Assembly (NCBI GenBank): GCA_016179165.1
Contig: JACORX010000098.1
Coordinates: 1 to 8,572, forward strand
Reading direction: 5' to 3'
DNA length: 8,572 nucleotides
DNA from: Candidatus Rokuibacteriota bacterium
GTDB lineage: Bacteria; Methylomirabilota; Methylomirabilia; Rokubacteriales; CSP1-6
Shown here: positions 1-5,693 of the stretch, one piece after another
How positions within the stretch are numbered: the stretch's first letter is position 1
Layout of the letters: each line of letters begins with the position of its first letter
Program-made: the position numbers and the translations under genes
The notes under the pieces: generated by a model
The model's database searches: none
What the model was told of the DNA's origin: nothing
Seen by the model: the letters and a program-made list of their open reading frames with translations, nothing else

Positions 1-1502
1 CCGTAGTTGATCATCACCTCCGGCCGGTACGGGAGGTCGAAGCGGCGCCAGAGGTCCTCCTGGTCGCTGGAGGCCATGGTCGTGCCGAACATGCCGAGCG
101 GGAACAGCCCCCCGAGCCCCATCTGCTCGGGATGCCTTGGCTCGGGGATCGGGTAGGGCAGGTGCGGCGCCACCCAGGTGCCCGTGACCATGAGTCCGTC
201 GGGCCCCGGCTTGGGCTCGTACCAAGGCTTGCCCGTCTCCGGATGGCCGTAGCAGACGGGGTTGAAGCCGAGCGCTCCACCCACCACGTCGGCGGCGCCG
301 ACGATCTGGTTGAGCAGCTCGATGGCGTAGCAGTTGTAGACGGAGTTCTTGTGCCCCTGGGCGCCGCGGAAGTAGATGGCGGCGACCGGCCGGTAGGGCA
401 GGCGCTTGCCGTCGAGGACGACCGTGGAGCCGACCATCGCTTCCCGCGCGAACTCGCCGGCCAGCCGGCGGATGGTCGCGGCCGGCACCGTGGAGATGCC
501 TTCGGCCCACTCCGGCGTGAACTGCCGGACGTGCTCGCGCAGGAGCGCGAACGCCGGGCGCGCGCCGACGGCATCGACCTTCCACTCGCCCTCGAGCGCG
601 ACGGCGCTCGCGTCGCGATCGTCGTACGGTACCGGCCGCCCGCGCGCCACGTCCCAGACGAGCGGCTTGCCCGACTCGGGGTCGCGCACGTAGCGACGGT
701 CCGGCCCGATCAGGTACGGGGCGTTGGTCTTGGCGGCCAGGTACTCGGCGTCCCATACGCCGAGCTCGTCGAGGATGACGTGGACCATGGCCAGGGCCAT
801 GGCCGCGTCCGTGCCCGGCCGGATCGGCACCCACTCGGTGGACTTCGCCGAGGCGAAGTTGCACATGGGATCCACGACCACCAGCTTCATGCCGCGCACG
901 CGGGCGTCCGCGGCCTGCTGCATGTTGGTGCAGGAGACGTGACCGGCGCCGTGGCCCTTGGAGGCGCCGAAGTAGAGGGCGTACTTGCAGTGCTGGAAGT
1001 CGGGCACCAGCGACCACGAGGCGTGGTAGATCCCGCCGATCAGGTGCGCACCGTTGCCGCAGTGCAGCCCGCCGCCCGCCGCCCACGAGTTCGGCGTGCC
1101 GAAGGCGGCCGCGAACAGCATGAGGGGTGCCCGCGCCGAGGTGTTGGTCGTCGTGCGCTGGATGAAGAGCTTGCGCGGGTCGTCGTCGTGCACTTTCCGC
1201 AGGCGGCTCACGATCTCGTCGAGCGCCTCCTCCCAGGTGATCGCCTTCCATCCCGGGTCCACGCCCTTGCCCTTCTCCGGATTGGTTCTCCGCAGGGGCG
1301 TGTCGAGACGGTTCGGGTCGTAGAGCGTCATGATCCCGGACACGCCCTTGCCGCAGAGGCGCCCGCGGCCGACCGCGCTCTGCGGGTTACCCTCGATCTT
1401 GACGAGGACACCGTCCTTCCGGTGTCCGAGGATCGAGCAGGTGCCGTAGCACAGGCCGCACGTGGACGGAACCCACTGATCGGTGAGCGTGGCCGGAGTC
1501 AT
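1..1502 (-). CDS. Molybdopterin oxidoreductase, DMSO reductase family (C-terminus beyond window)
   Basis: This is the large catalytic subunit of a bis-MGD molybdenum (or tungsten) enzyme; 500 codons are visible and the frame is still open at the left edge. The N-terminus has the [4Fe-4S] motif C15-x2-C18-x3-C22-x27-C50, followed by GKG. The segment GGLHCGNGAH places C148 where the family's Mo-ligating Cys or Sec sits, so a cysteine-ligated type (formate dehydrogenase/Nap/Psr-like) is likely. Later blocks such as VVDPMCNFAS (209-218) and WVPIRPGTDAAMALAM (224-239) are typical of the family. No Tat signal precedes the cluster motif, so the enzyme is probably cytoplasmic. The ATG directly abuts the stop of the moaD-like gene (TGAATG) and has GGAGGA 6 nt upstream, indicating coupled translation. 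Substrate is unknown. Acetylene hydratase is unlikely because Tyr follows C18 where that enzyme has a key Asp. Confidence 0.93.
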   Translation of the reverse strand, partial: MTPATLTDQWVPSTCGLCYGTCSILGHRKDGVLVKIEGNPQSAVGRGRLCGKGVSGIMTLYDPNRLDTPLRRTNPEKGKGVDPGWKAITWEEALDEIVSRLRKVHDDDPRKLFIQRTTTNTSARAPLMLFAAAFGTPNSWAAGGGLHCGNGAHLIGGIYHASWSLVPDFQHCKYALYFGASKGHGAGHVSCTNMQQAADARVRGMKLVVVDPMCNFASAKSTEWVPIRPGTDAAMALAMVHVILDELGVWDAEYLAAKTNAPYLIGPDRRYVRDPESGKPLVWDVARGRPVPYDDRDASAVALEGEWKVDAVGARPAFALLREHVRQFTPEWAEGISTVPAATIRRLAGEFAREAMVGSTVVLDGKRLPYRPVAAIYFRGAQGHKNSVYNCYAIELLNQIVGAADVVGGALGFNPVCYGHPETGKPWYEPKPGPDGLMVTGTWVAPHLPYPIPEPRHPEQMGLGGLFPLGMFGTTMASSDQEDLWRRFDLPYRPEVMINY

Positions 1503-1832
1503 TCAGCGTCCTCCTTCGAACCCGGGCACCACGAGCAATGCCACCTCGGCGGGCGAGCCGCCGGGCGCGACACGGTCGGTCATGCGAGCCTCCTCCTCGT
1601 TGAGGAAGATGCGCAGGTGGGTATGGACCTCGCCCGGCGCGCGGAAGACGGCCTGGCTGAACTCATCCCCGTGGGCGCGGGCAAGGGTCTGAAGGAGATC
1701 GTCCACCGTGGCGTCCGCGTCCACGGCGACGCGAATCTCCCGGTGCCCCGCCACGCGGCGCAGGTAACCGAGGAACTTGACCGACACGACCCGGCCGGCC
1801 GGGGTCGTGTCGGCGCGCCCGGAGGCACTCAC
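1503..1832 (-). CDS. MoaD/ThiS-like sulfur-carrier protein ending in Gly-Gly-Arg
   Basis: This 109-aa protein has a beta-grasp, ubiquitin-like pattern: VSVKFLGYLRR strand, ATVDDLLQTLARAHG helix, LRIFLNEEEAR strand, then EVALLVVPGFEGG. That matches the MoaD/ThiS family, whose C-terminal Gly-Gly is adenylated and thiocarboxylated to deliver sulfur, in MoaD's case to molybdopterin. The neighbouring molybdopterin enzyme fits this role. I chose the GTG at 1832 because GGAGGA lies 9 nt upstream and the GTG overlaps the stop of the upstream remnant frame (GTGA). The same frame stays open upstream to an ATG at 1958 and further to 2024, so a fusion with the UbiD-like leader cannot be excluded. The odd point is an Arg after the Gly-Gly, where functional carriers normally end. 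Either it is trimmed, or this copy is not a standard MoaD. Confidence 0.83.
   Translation of the reverse strand: MSASGRADTTPAGRVVSVKFLGYLRRVAGHREIRVAVDADATVDDLLQTLARAHGDEFSQAVFRAPGEVHTHLRIFLNEEEARMTDRVAPGGSPAEVALLVVPGFEGGR
1509..1514 (-). promoter_or_regulatory. Shine-Dalgarno of the molybdopterin oxidoreductase, inside the moaD-like gene
   Basis: GGAGGA lies 6 nt before the ATG at 1502. The same six bases are the two codons of the Gly-Gly motif of the moaD-like protein, so one sequence serves as both active-site codons and ribosome binding site. Confidence 0.8.
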
Positions 1833-1958
1833 GAGAGGAAATCCTCCAGGCGGATCCGGTCGAACTGGCTCTGTGCGCGGATCCACCGGTCGCTTGACGG
1901 TGTGGAGCTCGTGGGCCTCCTCGAGCTGCGCGATCCAGTCGCGCATGTCCCTGGCCAT
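1829..1958 (-). pseudogene. Remnant of a UbiD-type decarboxylase gene (N-terminal ~30 codons plus an out-of-frame tail)
   Basis: From the ATG at 1958 (GAGGAG 9 nt upstream) the frame reads MARDMRDWIAQLEEAHEL, then HTVKRPVDPRTE. This resembles the N-terminus of UbiD-family prenylated-FMN decarboxylases, which run to about 450-500 residues. After that E the likeness stops. A different frame over the next bases reads AQSQFDRIRLEDFLS and ends in TGA at 1829-1831, overlapping the moaD-like GTG as GTGA. That is a normal C-terminus joined to a coupled downstream start. The simplest reading is an internal deletion, possibly of a single ancestral gene, that left the first codons and the last ~15 codons in different frames. 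Whether the tail is really from UbiD is inference. Alternatives are an assembly misjoin, or a short leader peptide fused in frame to the MoaD-like protein (151 aa). Confidence 0.5.
1842..1847 (-). promoter_or_regulatory. Shine-Dalgarno that decides the moaD-like start
   Basis: GGAGGA is followed after 9 nt by GTG at 1832. It supports a separate start for the moaD-like gene rather than obligatory fusion with the upstream UbiD-like leader. Confidence 0.65.
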
Positions 1959-1967
1959 CGGCTGGGT

Positions 1968-1973
1968 CTCCTC
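1968..1973 (-). promoter_or_regulatory. Shine-Dalgarno of the UbiD-like remnant
   Basis: GAGGAG lies 9 nt before the ATG at 1958. It favours that start over the ATG at 2024, which would sit almost at the predicted transcription start. Confidence 0.6.
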
Positions 1974-2033
1974 GGCGCTCAGTCGCCACGCCCCTTCGTC
2001 CCCGCTGGGCTCGGCGAACACCAACGTGCGCCG

Positions 2034-2062
2034 ATTCTACATTCCACGAGGGCGACATCCAA
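2034..2062 (-). promoter_or_regulatory. Candidate sigma-70 promoter of the moaD-like/molybdopterin unit
   Basis: On the minus strand TTGGAT (2062-2057) and TAGAAT (2039-2034) are separated by exactly 17 nt. The -10 matches the consensus at 5 of 6 positions; the -35 matches only its TTG. Transcription would begin near 2027, giving a leader of about 70 nt before the ATG at 1958. It sits in the only sizeable gap between the TRAP genes and the molybdenum genes. Confidence 0.5.
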
Positions 2063-2085
2063 TGGAGCGAACGGCCCAGAATCTG

Positions 2086-2093
2086 ATGCGAAT
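2086..2093. promoter_or_regulatory. Half-site of the IclR-gene palindrome upstream of the molybdenum promoter
   Basis: The 8-mer ATGCGAAT is identical to one arm of the palindrome at 7593-7608. It lies 23 nt upstream of the candidate -35 box, where an activator could bind. The other arm is not conserved here, so this may be a weak or half operator, or chance. Confidence 0.3.
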
Positions 2094-2147
2094 GACCTAT
2101 GCAGAGCGTGCGGCCGAGGGCGCCCCAACACTCTTATTGGGCCAGGC

Positions 2148-2161
2148 GCAAATGGGCCCTT
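2148..2161 (-). repeat. 14-nt motif after the large-permease stop (copy 1)
   Basis: AAGGGCCCATTTGC on the minus strand, 11 nt after the TAG of the TRAP large permease. It matches a second copy at 5679-5692 at 13 of 14 positions. Both copies follow a stop codon closely. Confidence 0.45.
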
Positions 2162-2172
2162 TCAGCCGCCTG

Positions 2173-3492
2173 CTACCGCCTCCCAGGCATCATGTGGGCC
2201 GGCAACCATAGCGCAAGGTCGGGGAAGACGAAGAGGATGACCACGAGCAGGATCATCAGGATGACGTACGGCGTGGTGCCGATGGTGACCTCGCGGGCGC
2301 CGGAGCCGGGCATGAGCCCCTGGATCACGAACAGGTTGAGCCCGACGGGCGGCGTGATGAAGCCGATCTCGAGCCAGACCACCATGATGACGCCGAACCA
2401 GACCGGGTCGAAGCCAAGCCCCGTGATGAGCGGGAAGAGTATCGGCAGGAGGATGATCATCACCGACAGCTCCTCGAGGGCGTACGCGATCACGAGGAGG
2501 AAGCTGAACACCACGGTGAAGAGCGCCCACTTGGGGAGTCCCAAGGCGGTGACGGTACTGAGGAGGGCCTTGGGCGCGCCGATCAGCGCGATCACGTGGC
2601 TGAAAATCGCCGCGAAGATGATGATCAGCATGACCATGGAGGTCGTGCGCGCCGTCCCCTGGAAAGCCTGGTTGAGTGTCCGCCAATTGAGGTTCCCGTA
2701 CCAGCGCGCCAGCACCAGGCTCACGACCGAGCCGAGCGCCGCCGCCTCGGTGGGCGTCACGATCCCGAGGTACATCGAGCCCAGGACGACGAAGATCAGG
2801 ATGGCGACCGGCGCGACCTCGCCGAAAGAGCGCAGCTTGTCACGGAGAGTCCCGCGGTCCTCGGCAACCCGCGGCGCCGAGTCCGGCCAGATCATCGCGT
2901 AACCGATCACGTAGACGGTGAACATCAGCGACAGCACCACGCCGGGGATGATCCCCGCCATGTAGAGGTGGCCGACCGAGGTCTCCGTCATGACGCCGTA
3001 GATGATCATGGGGATGGACGGCGGGATCAGGATGCCGAGCGTGCCGCCCGCGGCGAGCGAGCCGATGATGAGCGGGCGCGCGTAGCCGCGGCGCTCCATC
3101 TCGGGGACGGCGATCATCCCGATGGTGGCTGCCGTGGCCACGCTGGAGCCCGACACGGCGGCGAAGATCGCGCACGAAAAGATGCAGGCCACGGCGAGTC
3201 CGCCCGGCAGGAAGCCGACCCAGCGCGCCACGGCGGAGAAAAGTCCCTCGCCGATGCCGGAGTGCAGCAGGATACCGCTCATGAAAACAAAGAGCGGCAG
3301 CGCGATGAACGAGAAGCTCGTCGCGTTGGACCAGGCGATGGAGCCGACCACCCCCAGCCCCACCGTGAAGCCCTTGAGGTAGAGCAGCCCCAGCACGCCC
3401 ACGACGCCCATCGAGATGGAGATCTCGAGCCCCATCGCGAAGAGGAGGAACATCAGCGCGATGAGGAGGGTGCCGAAACCGGCTTCGCTCAC
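2173..3492 (-). CDS. dctM: TRAP transporter large permease (DctM-type)
   Basis: At 439 aa this is the ion-coupled transmembrane subunit that moves substrate from the periplasmic binding protein into the cytoplasm. It is hydrophobic throughout, with about a dozen membrane segments. Family motifs are clear: AAVSGSSVATAATIG (111-125), GGTLGILIPPSIPMIIYG (149-166), GIVTPTEAAALG (243-254) and FITPPVGLNLFVIQG (378-392). The length is normal for DctM. Translation starts at GTG, with GGAGG only 4 nt upstream, and overlaps the small-permease stop as GTGA, so the two membrane subunits are coupled. It is the last gene of the TRAP unit; 148 nt separate its stop from the first ATG of the next unit. The sequence does not reveal the substrate, though the family takes organic acids such as C4-dicarboxylates, keto acids, aromatic acids and sulfonates. 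Confidence 0.98.
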   Translation of the reverse strand: MSEAGFGTLLIALMFLLFAMGLEISISMGVVGVLGLLYLKGFTVGLGVVGSIAWSNATSFSFIALPLFVFMSGILLHSGIGEGLFSAVARWVGFLPGGLAVACIFSCAIFAAVSGSSVATAATIGMIAVPEMERRGYARPLIIGSLAAGGTLGILIPPSIPMIIYGVMTETSVGHLYMAGIIPGVVLSLMFTVYVIGYAMIWPDSAPRVAEDRGTLRDKLRSFGEVAPVAILIFVVLGSMYLGIVTPTEAAALGSVVSLVLARWYGNLNWRTLNQAFQGTARTTSMVMLIIIFAAIFSHVIALIGAPKALLSTVTALGLPKWALFTVVFSFLLVIAYALEELSVMIILLPILFPLITGLGFDPVWFGVIMVVWLEIGFITPPVGLNLFVIQGLMPGSGAREVTIGTTPYVILMILLVVILFVFPDLALWLPAHMMPGRR

Positions 3493-4022
3493 CCTACCTC
3501 CAGCGAGGGCGGCACTTCATCTCGCCCGGCCCGGGGCCCGAGCGCGGCGATGAGCTGGCGGCGGAGGGTCCCGGCCATGCACAGCACCATGAGCAGGAGG
3601 CCGGCGGGGATCAGGAGCATGGGCACCCAGAGCGGGTAGAGCAGGACGGCCGAGACGCGGCCGTAGCGGAAGGCCGTCAGCGCCGACTGGGTGGTGACCC
3701 AGATCACGACCGCGAGGAAAACGATGCCGATCGCGAGGTTGACCGCGCGGAGGCCCGCACGCGCCGCCGGCCGCAGATGGGACGTCACGAGGTCAACGCG
3801 GACGTGGCCGCCCACGCGGAAGGTCTGGGCCGCCGCGCCGAAGATCACGAGGAGCAGGAGGAAGGGCGCCACCTCGTCCACGAGGAGCTGTGGACGGTTG
3901 AAGAAGTAGCGCATGAGGACGTCGAAGGAGATGATCACCGCCAGGGTCAGCGTGGCGAGCCCTGAGAGCAGTGCCGCCGCCTTCGACGCCCTCCCGATCA
4001 CGCCGGAGCGCTTATCGGCCAA
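3489..4022 (-). CDS. dctQ: TRAP transporter small permease (DctQ-type)
   Basis: This 177-aa membrane protein has four predicted helices (about 16-37, 50-67, 92-110 and 128-150). Between helices 1 and 2 it carries the DctQ signature DVLMRYFFNRPQLLVDEVAP (34-53), then FRVGGHVRVDLV (68-79). In TRAP systems the small subunit packs against the large permease and is needed for transport. The start taken here is TTG at 4022, overlapping the end of the binding-protein gene by 11 nt (its TAA is at 4012-4014); only a weak AAGG precedes it. A GTG at 4001 is a possible alternative that would remove seven residues before the first helix. The stop overlaps the large-permease start. It lies in the usual P-Q-M order. 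Confidence 0.95.
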   Translation of the reverse strand: MADKRSGVIGRASKAAALLSGLATLTLAVIISFDVLMRYFFNRPQLLVDEVAPFLLLLVIFGAAAQTFRVGGHVRVDLVTSHLRPAARAGLRAVNLAIGIVFLAVVIWVTTQSALTAFRYGRVSAVLLYPLWVPMLLIPAGLLLMVLCMAGTLRRQLIAALGPRAGRDEVPPSLEVG

Positions 4023-5037
4023 GCGCCTTCAGTGCGAGGTCCATCCCCCGCTTGCCGTCCGCGCCCGTGCGCTGGAGCCAGGTGTCCCAGGCGGCTTTTG
4101 CGGCCTTGCGCGCCTTCTCTAGCTCCTCTTTCGGTGGATCGACGACCGTCATGCCCAGCTCGGGCAGCTGCTTGCGCGCCAGCTCATCGAAAGCGGCGGC
4201 GGCCGCCCACTCCTTCTCCTCGAGGTTCGTCTCCTTGAGGGAGTCGAGGACCACCTGCTGCAGGTCCTTCGGCAGGGCGTCCCACGCCTTCTGGTTGGCC
4301 ACCACCCACTCCTGGGAGGCGCCGGCCAGGTACCAGTAGTCGAGGTACTTGGCCACCTCGAAGAACTTCATGGGCTTGGCGTTGGTGGCGGAGGTCATCG
4401 CGCCGTCCACCGTCTTCTTCTCGAGGGCGGAGTAGACCTCGCCGAAGGCGATGTTGACGGGCGAGCCTCCAAGGATCCGCGTGATGTTGGCCGAGTCGGC
4501 GCCGTACACGCGGATCTTCTTGCCCTGCCAGTCGGCCACGGTGCGGATCGGCACGGTGGAGAAGATCTGCTGCGACGGCCACGTGCTGATGACGAGGAGT
4601 TTGAGGCCCTTCTTCGCCAGCATCTCCGTGTAGAAGGGCCGGAGCTGCATCGCCGCCTTCTTGTGCTCCGCCACGCTCGAGGTCATGAAGGGCAGCTCGA
4701 GCGGGCCCATCTCGAGGAGCACGTCGGTCAGGTACGCCGCCAACACGGTGCCGACCTCCGAGCGCCCGTCGAGGACGGCGGGGATCAGCTCCGGTCCCGG
4801 GTAGAGCGACGAGGCGGGGTGGACGCGGATCTCCATCCGGCCCTGCGACTTCTCCTTCACCTTGGCTGCCCAGGCGTTGTAGTTCACTGTGTGGTAGTAA
4901 GTCGGCGCGGCCACCGTCGGCAGGTTCCAGACTATCGGCTTGGCCTGGGCCTGCACGGGAGCAGGGGCCAATGCGGCCCCGCCGGCCACGAGGGCCACGG
5001 CGAGCACCGCGAGAACCGTCAGGTTGAGCGTCTTCAT
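4012..5037 (-). CDS. dctP: TRAP transporter periplasmic substrate-binding protein (DctP-type)
   Basis: This 341-aa protein binds the substrate in the periplasm and hands it to the permease. A Sec signal peptide is clear: MKTLNL, a hydrophobic stretch to about residue 24, then APVQA-QA with likely cleavage near residue 30. The mature part follows the DctP fold. WQGKKIRVYGADSANI (170-185) contains R176, the conserved Arg that in this family salt-bridges a substrate carboxylate. It is followed by GGSPVNIAFGEVYSALEK (190-207) and VDGAMTS, and the C-terminus is a charged helix. The ATG has AGGAG 6 nt upstream and starts only 13 nt after the selenoprotein stop, so the transporter is very likely on the same transcript as the selenoprotein. 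That arrangement suggests the imported compound, probably an organic acid, is what the upstream genes act on. Confidence 0.97.
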   Translation of the reverse strand: MKTLNLTVLAVLAVALVAGGAALAPAPVQAQAKPIVWNLPTVAAPTYYHTVNYNAWAAKVKEKSQGRMEIRVHPASSLYPGPELIPAVLDGRSEVGTVLAAYLTDVLLEMGPLELPFMTSSVAEHKKAAMQLRPFYTEMLAKKGLKLLVISTWPSQQIFSTVPIRTVADWQGKKIRVYGADSANITRILGGSPVNIAFGEVYSALEKKTVDGAMTSATNAKPMKFFEVAKYLDYWYLAGASQEWVVANQKAWDALPKDLQQVVLDSLKETNLEEKEWAAAAAFDELARKQLPELGMTVVDPPKEELEKARKAAKAAWDTWLQRTGADGKRGMDLALKALGR

Positions 5038-5043
5038 CGACGT

Positions 5044-5048
5044 CTCCT
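5044..5048 (-). promoter_or_regulatory. Shine-Dalgarno of the TRAP binding protein
   Basis: AGGAG, 6 nt before the ATG at 5037, fills most of the 13-nt gap after the selenoprotein TAG. That leaves no room for a separate promoter in the gap. Confidence 0.75.
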
Positions 5049-5050
5049 CT

Positions 5051-5563
5051 CTAGAGGGGTTGGACCAGCCCGGAGATGATAGCAGGAAGGGCCGCTTCGG
5101 CCTTGCGCCTTTGGTCGTCGGCCGTCTCCCCGCCCTTCCGGTGCGGGATCACGACCAGCTCGAGGTCAGGCACGCCCTGGAGGCGCGCCTGCGTCCGCGC
5201 TGCCGTCTCGAAGTTATCCCAGACGATGGTGACGGTGTGGATCCCCCGCTTCTCCAGCGCCGCGGCGTCGAGCACACTGCCCGACGTGCAGGAGCCTCAG
5301 AGGCCGATGCCGACGATGGCGGCGTGAGCGCCCGCGGCGCCGTCGATCAGGTCGCGGGGCGAAGGCGCCGTGCCCGAGGGCTTGACGAGGCGCTCCACCT
5401 TGGCGCCGTGACGCTCGCCGAGGAGCGCTTCCAGGTGGGTGGTGAAGGGGATGTCGAGGTTGTCGTCCACGAGCGCGATCCGCGCTCCCGCGAGCGACCG
5501 CGGCCGTGTCTTGGGCGGGCGCGACGTGTTTGCGGCCGGCCACACCGGAACTAGAATCTCCAT
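5051..5563 (-). CDS. UGSC-family selenoprotein, read through an in-frame UGA (Sec89)
   Basis: Read as one frame with UGA as selenocysteine, this is a 170-aa protein. An N-terminal alpha/beta part includes SLAGARIALVDDNLDIPF (23-40). The hydrophobic strand AAIVGIGL (81-88) leads into U89-G-S-C92, then TSGSVLDAAALEKRGIHTV and VVIPHRKGG. The U-x-x-C pair is a redox motif like those of thiol/selenol oxidoreductases. The whole pattern fits a family I know as UGSC (seleno)proteins, where Sec or Cys occupies this position. Homology-like sequence continues without a shift after the UGA, the gene's own stop is TAG, and a SECIS-like hairpin follows the UGA. UGA acts as a normal stop for five neighbouring genes, so general recoding is not the explanation. 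The ATG has AGGAG 6 nt upstream. Substrate is unknown. The 358-aa gene upstream and the TRAP genes downstream suggest a shared pathway. Confidence 0.9.
5266..5286 (-). promoter_or_regulatory. Bacterial SECIS-like stem-loop after the Sec UGA
   Basis: Downstream of the UGA (5297-5299) the RNA can form an 8-bp stem. Arm CGUCGGGC (5286-5279) pairs with GCUCGACG (5273-5266), all Watson-Crick except one G-U, around the 5-nt loop AGUGU. Eighteen nt separate the UGA from the loop and a G is second in the loop. Bacterial SECIS elements typically lie about 16-37 nt after the UGA with a G at one of the first two loop positions. The fit is by inspection; no folding energy was computed. Confidence 0.7.
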
Positions 5564-5569
5564 GCGGGA

Positions 5570-5574
5570 CTCCT
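5570..5574 (-). promoter_or_regulatory. Shine-Dalgarno of the selenoprotein gene
   Basis: AGGAG lies 6 nt before the ATG at 5563. This strong site fixes the start and shows that translation begins well upstream of the UGA, so the part before the UGA is genuinely expressed. Confidence 0.8.
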
Positions 5575-5631
5575 TTCAGCCGGGGCGATGAGAAGGGTCC
5601 AGATGCGAGGCGGCGACGGAGCGACGACTGA

Positions 5632-5651
5632 GGCGTACGTGTTTGTACGCC
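5632..5651 (-). other. Perfect hairpin in the spacer between the 358-aa gene and the selenoprotein gene
   Basis: GGCGTAC (5651-5645) and GTACGCC (5638-5632) form a 7-bp perfect inverted repeat around the loop AAACAC. No T-run follows, so a simple intrinsic terminator is unlikely. It could be an RNA stability or processing element, or an operator. The rest of the 130-nt spacer shows nothing else besides the 14-nt repeat and the ribosome binding site. Confidence 0.5.
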
Positions 5652-5678
5652 GCAGGGAGGAACGACGGCGCCAACGAA

Positions 5679-5692
5679 GCAGATGGGCCCTT
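5679..5692 (-). repeat. 14-nt motif after the 358-aa gene stop (copy 2)
   Basis: AAGGGCCCATCTGC on the minus strand begins 1 nt after the TGA of the 358-aa gene. It differs from the copy at 2148-2161 at one position. Confidence 0.45.
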
Positions 5693-5693
5693 A

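Noticed and set aside
14..574. A minus-strand frame with Ser/Arg/Pro-rich translation
   Set aside because: It is out of phase with the molybdopterin oxidoreductase frame that covers the same bases with family motifs.
2022..2024. ATG at 2024 as the start of a 173-aa UbiD-MoaD fusion
   Set aside because: It lies about 3 nt after the predicted transcription start without a ribosome binding site; the ATG at 1958 and the GTG at 1832 both have one.
2139..2160. GGGCC/GGCCC inverted repeat after the large permease as a terminator
   Set aside because: The stem is only 5 bp with an 11-nt loop and no T-run follows; too weak to call.
132..2240. A 702-codon open frame on the plus strand
   Set aside because: It is antisense to the molybdoenzyme and moaD-like genes, rich in Arg, His, Gly and Val, and shows no recognisable domain; long antisense frames are common in GC-rich DNA.
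2596..3639. A 347-codon plus-strand frame full of Arg, His, Asp and Glu
   Set aside because: It is antisense to the TRAP permease; the biased composition mirrors the codons of hydrophobic helices.
5297..5299. The UGA read as a frameshift, a nonsense mutation or a genetic-code change
   Set aside because: The reading frame does not change across it, the U-G-S-C context matches a known Sec position, and other genes here end in TGA normally.
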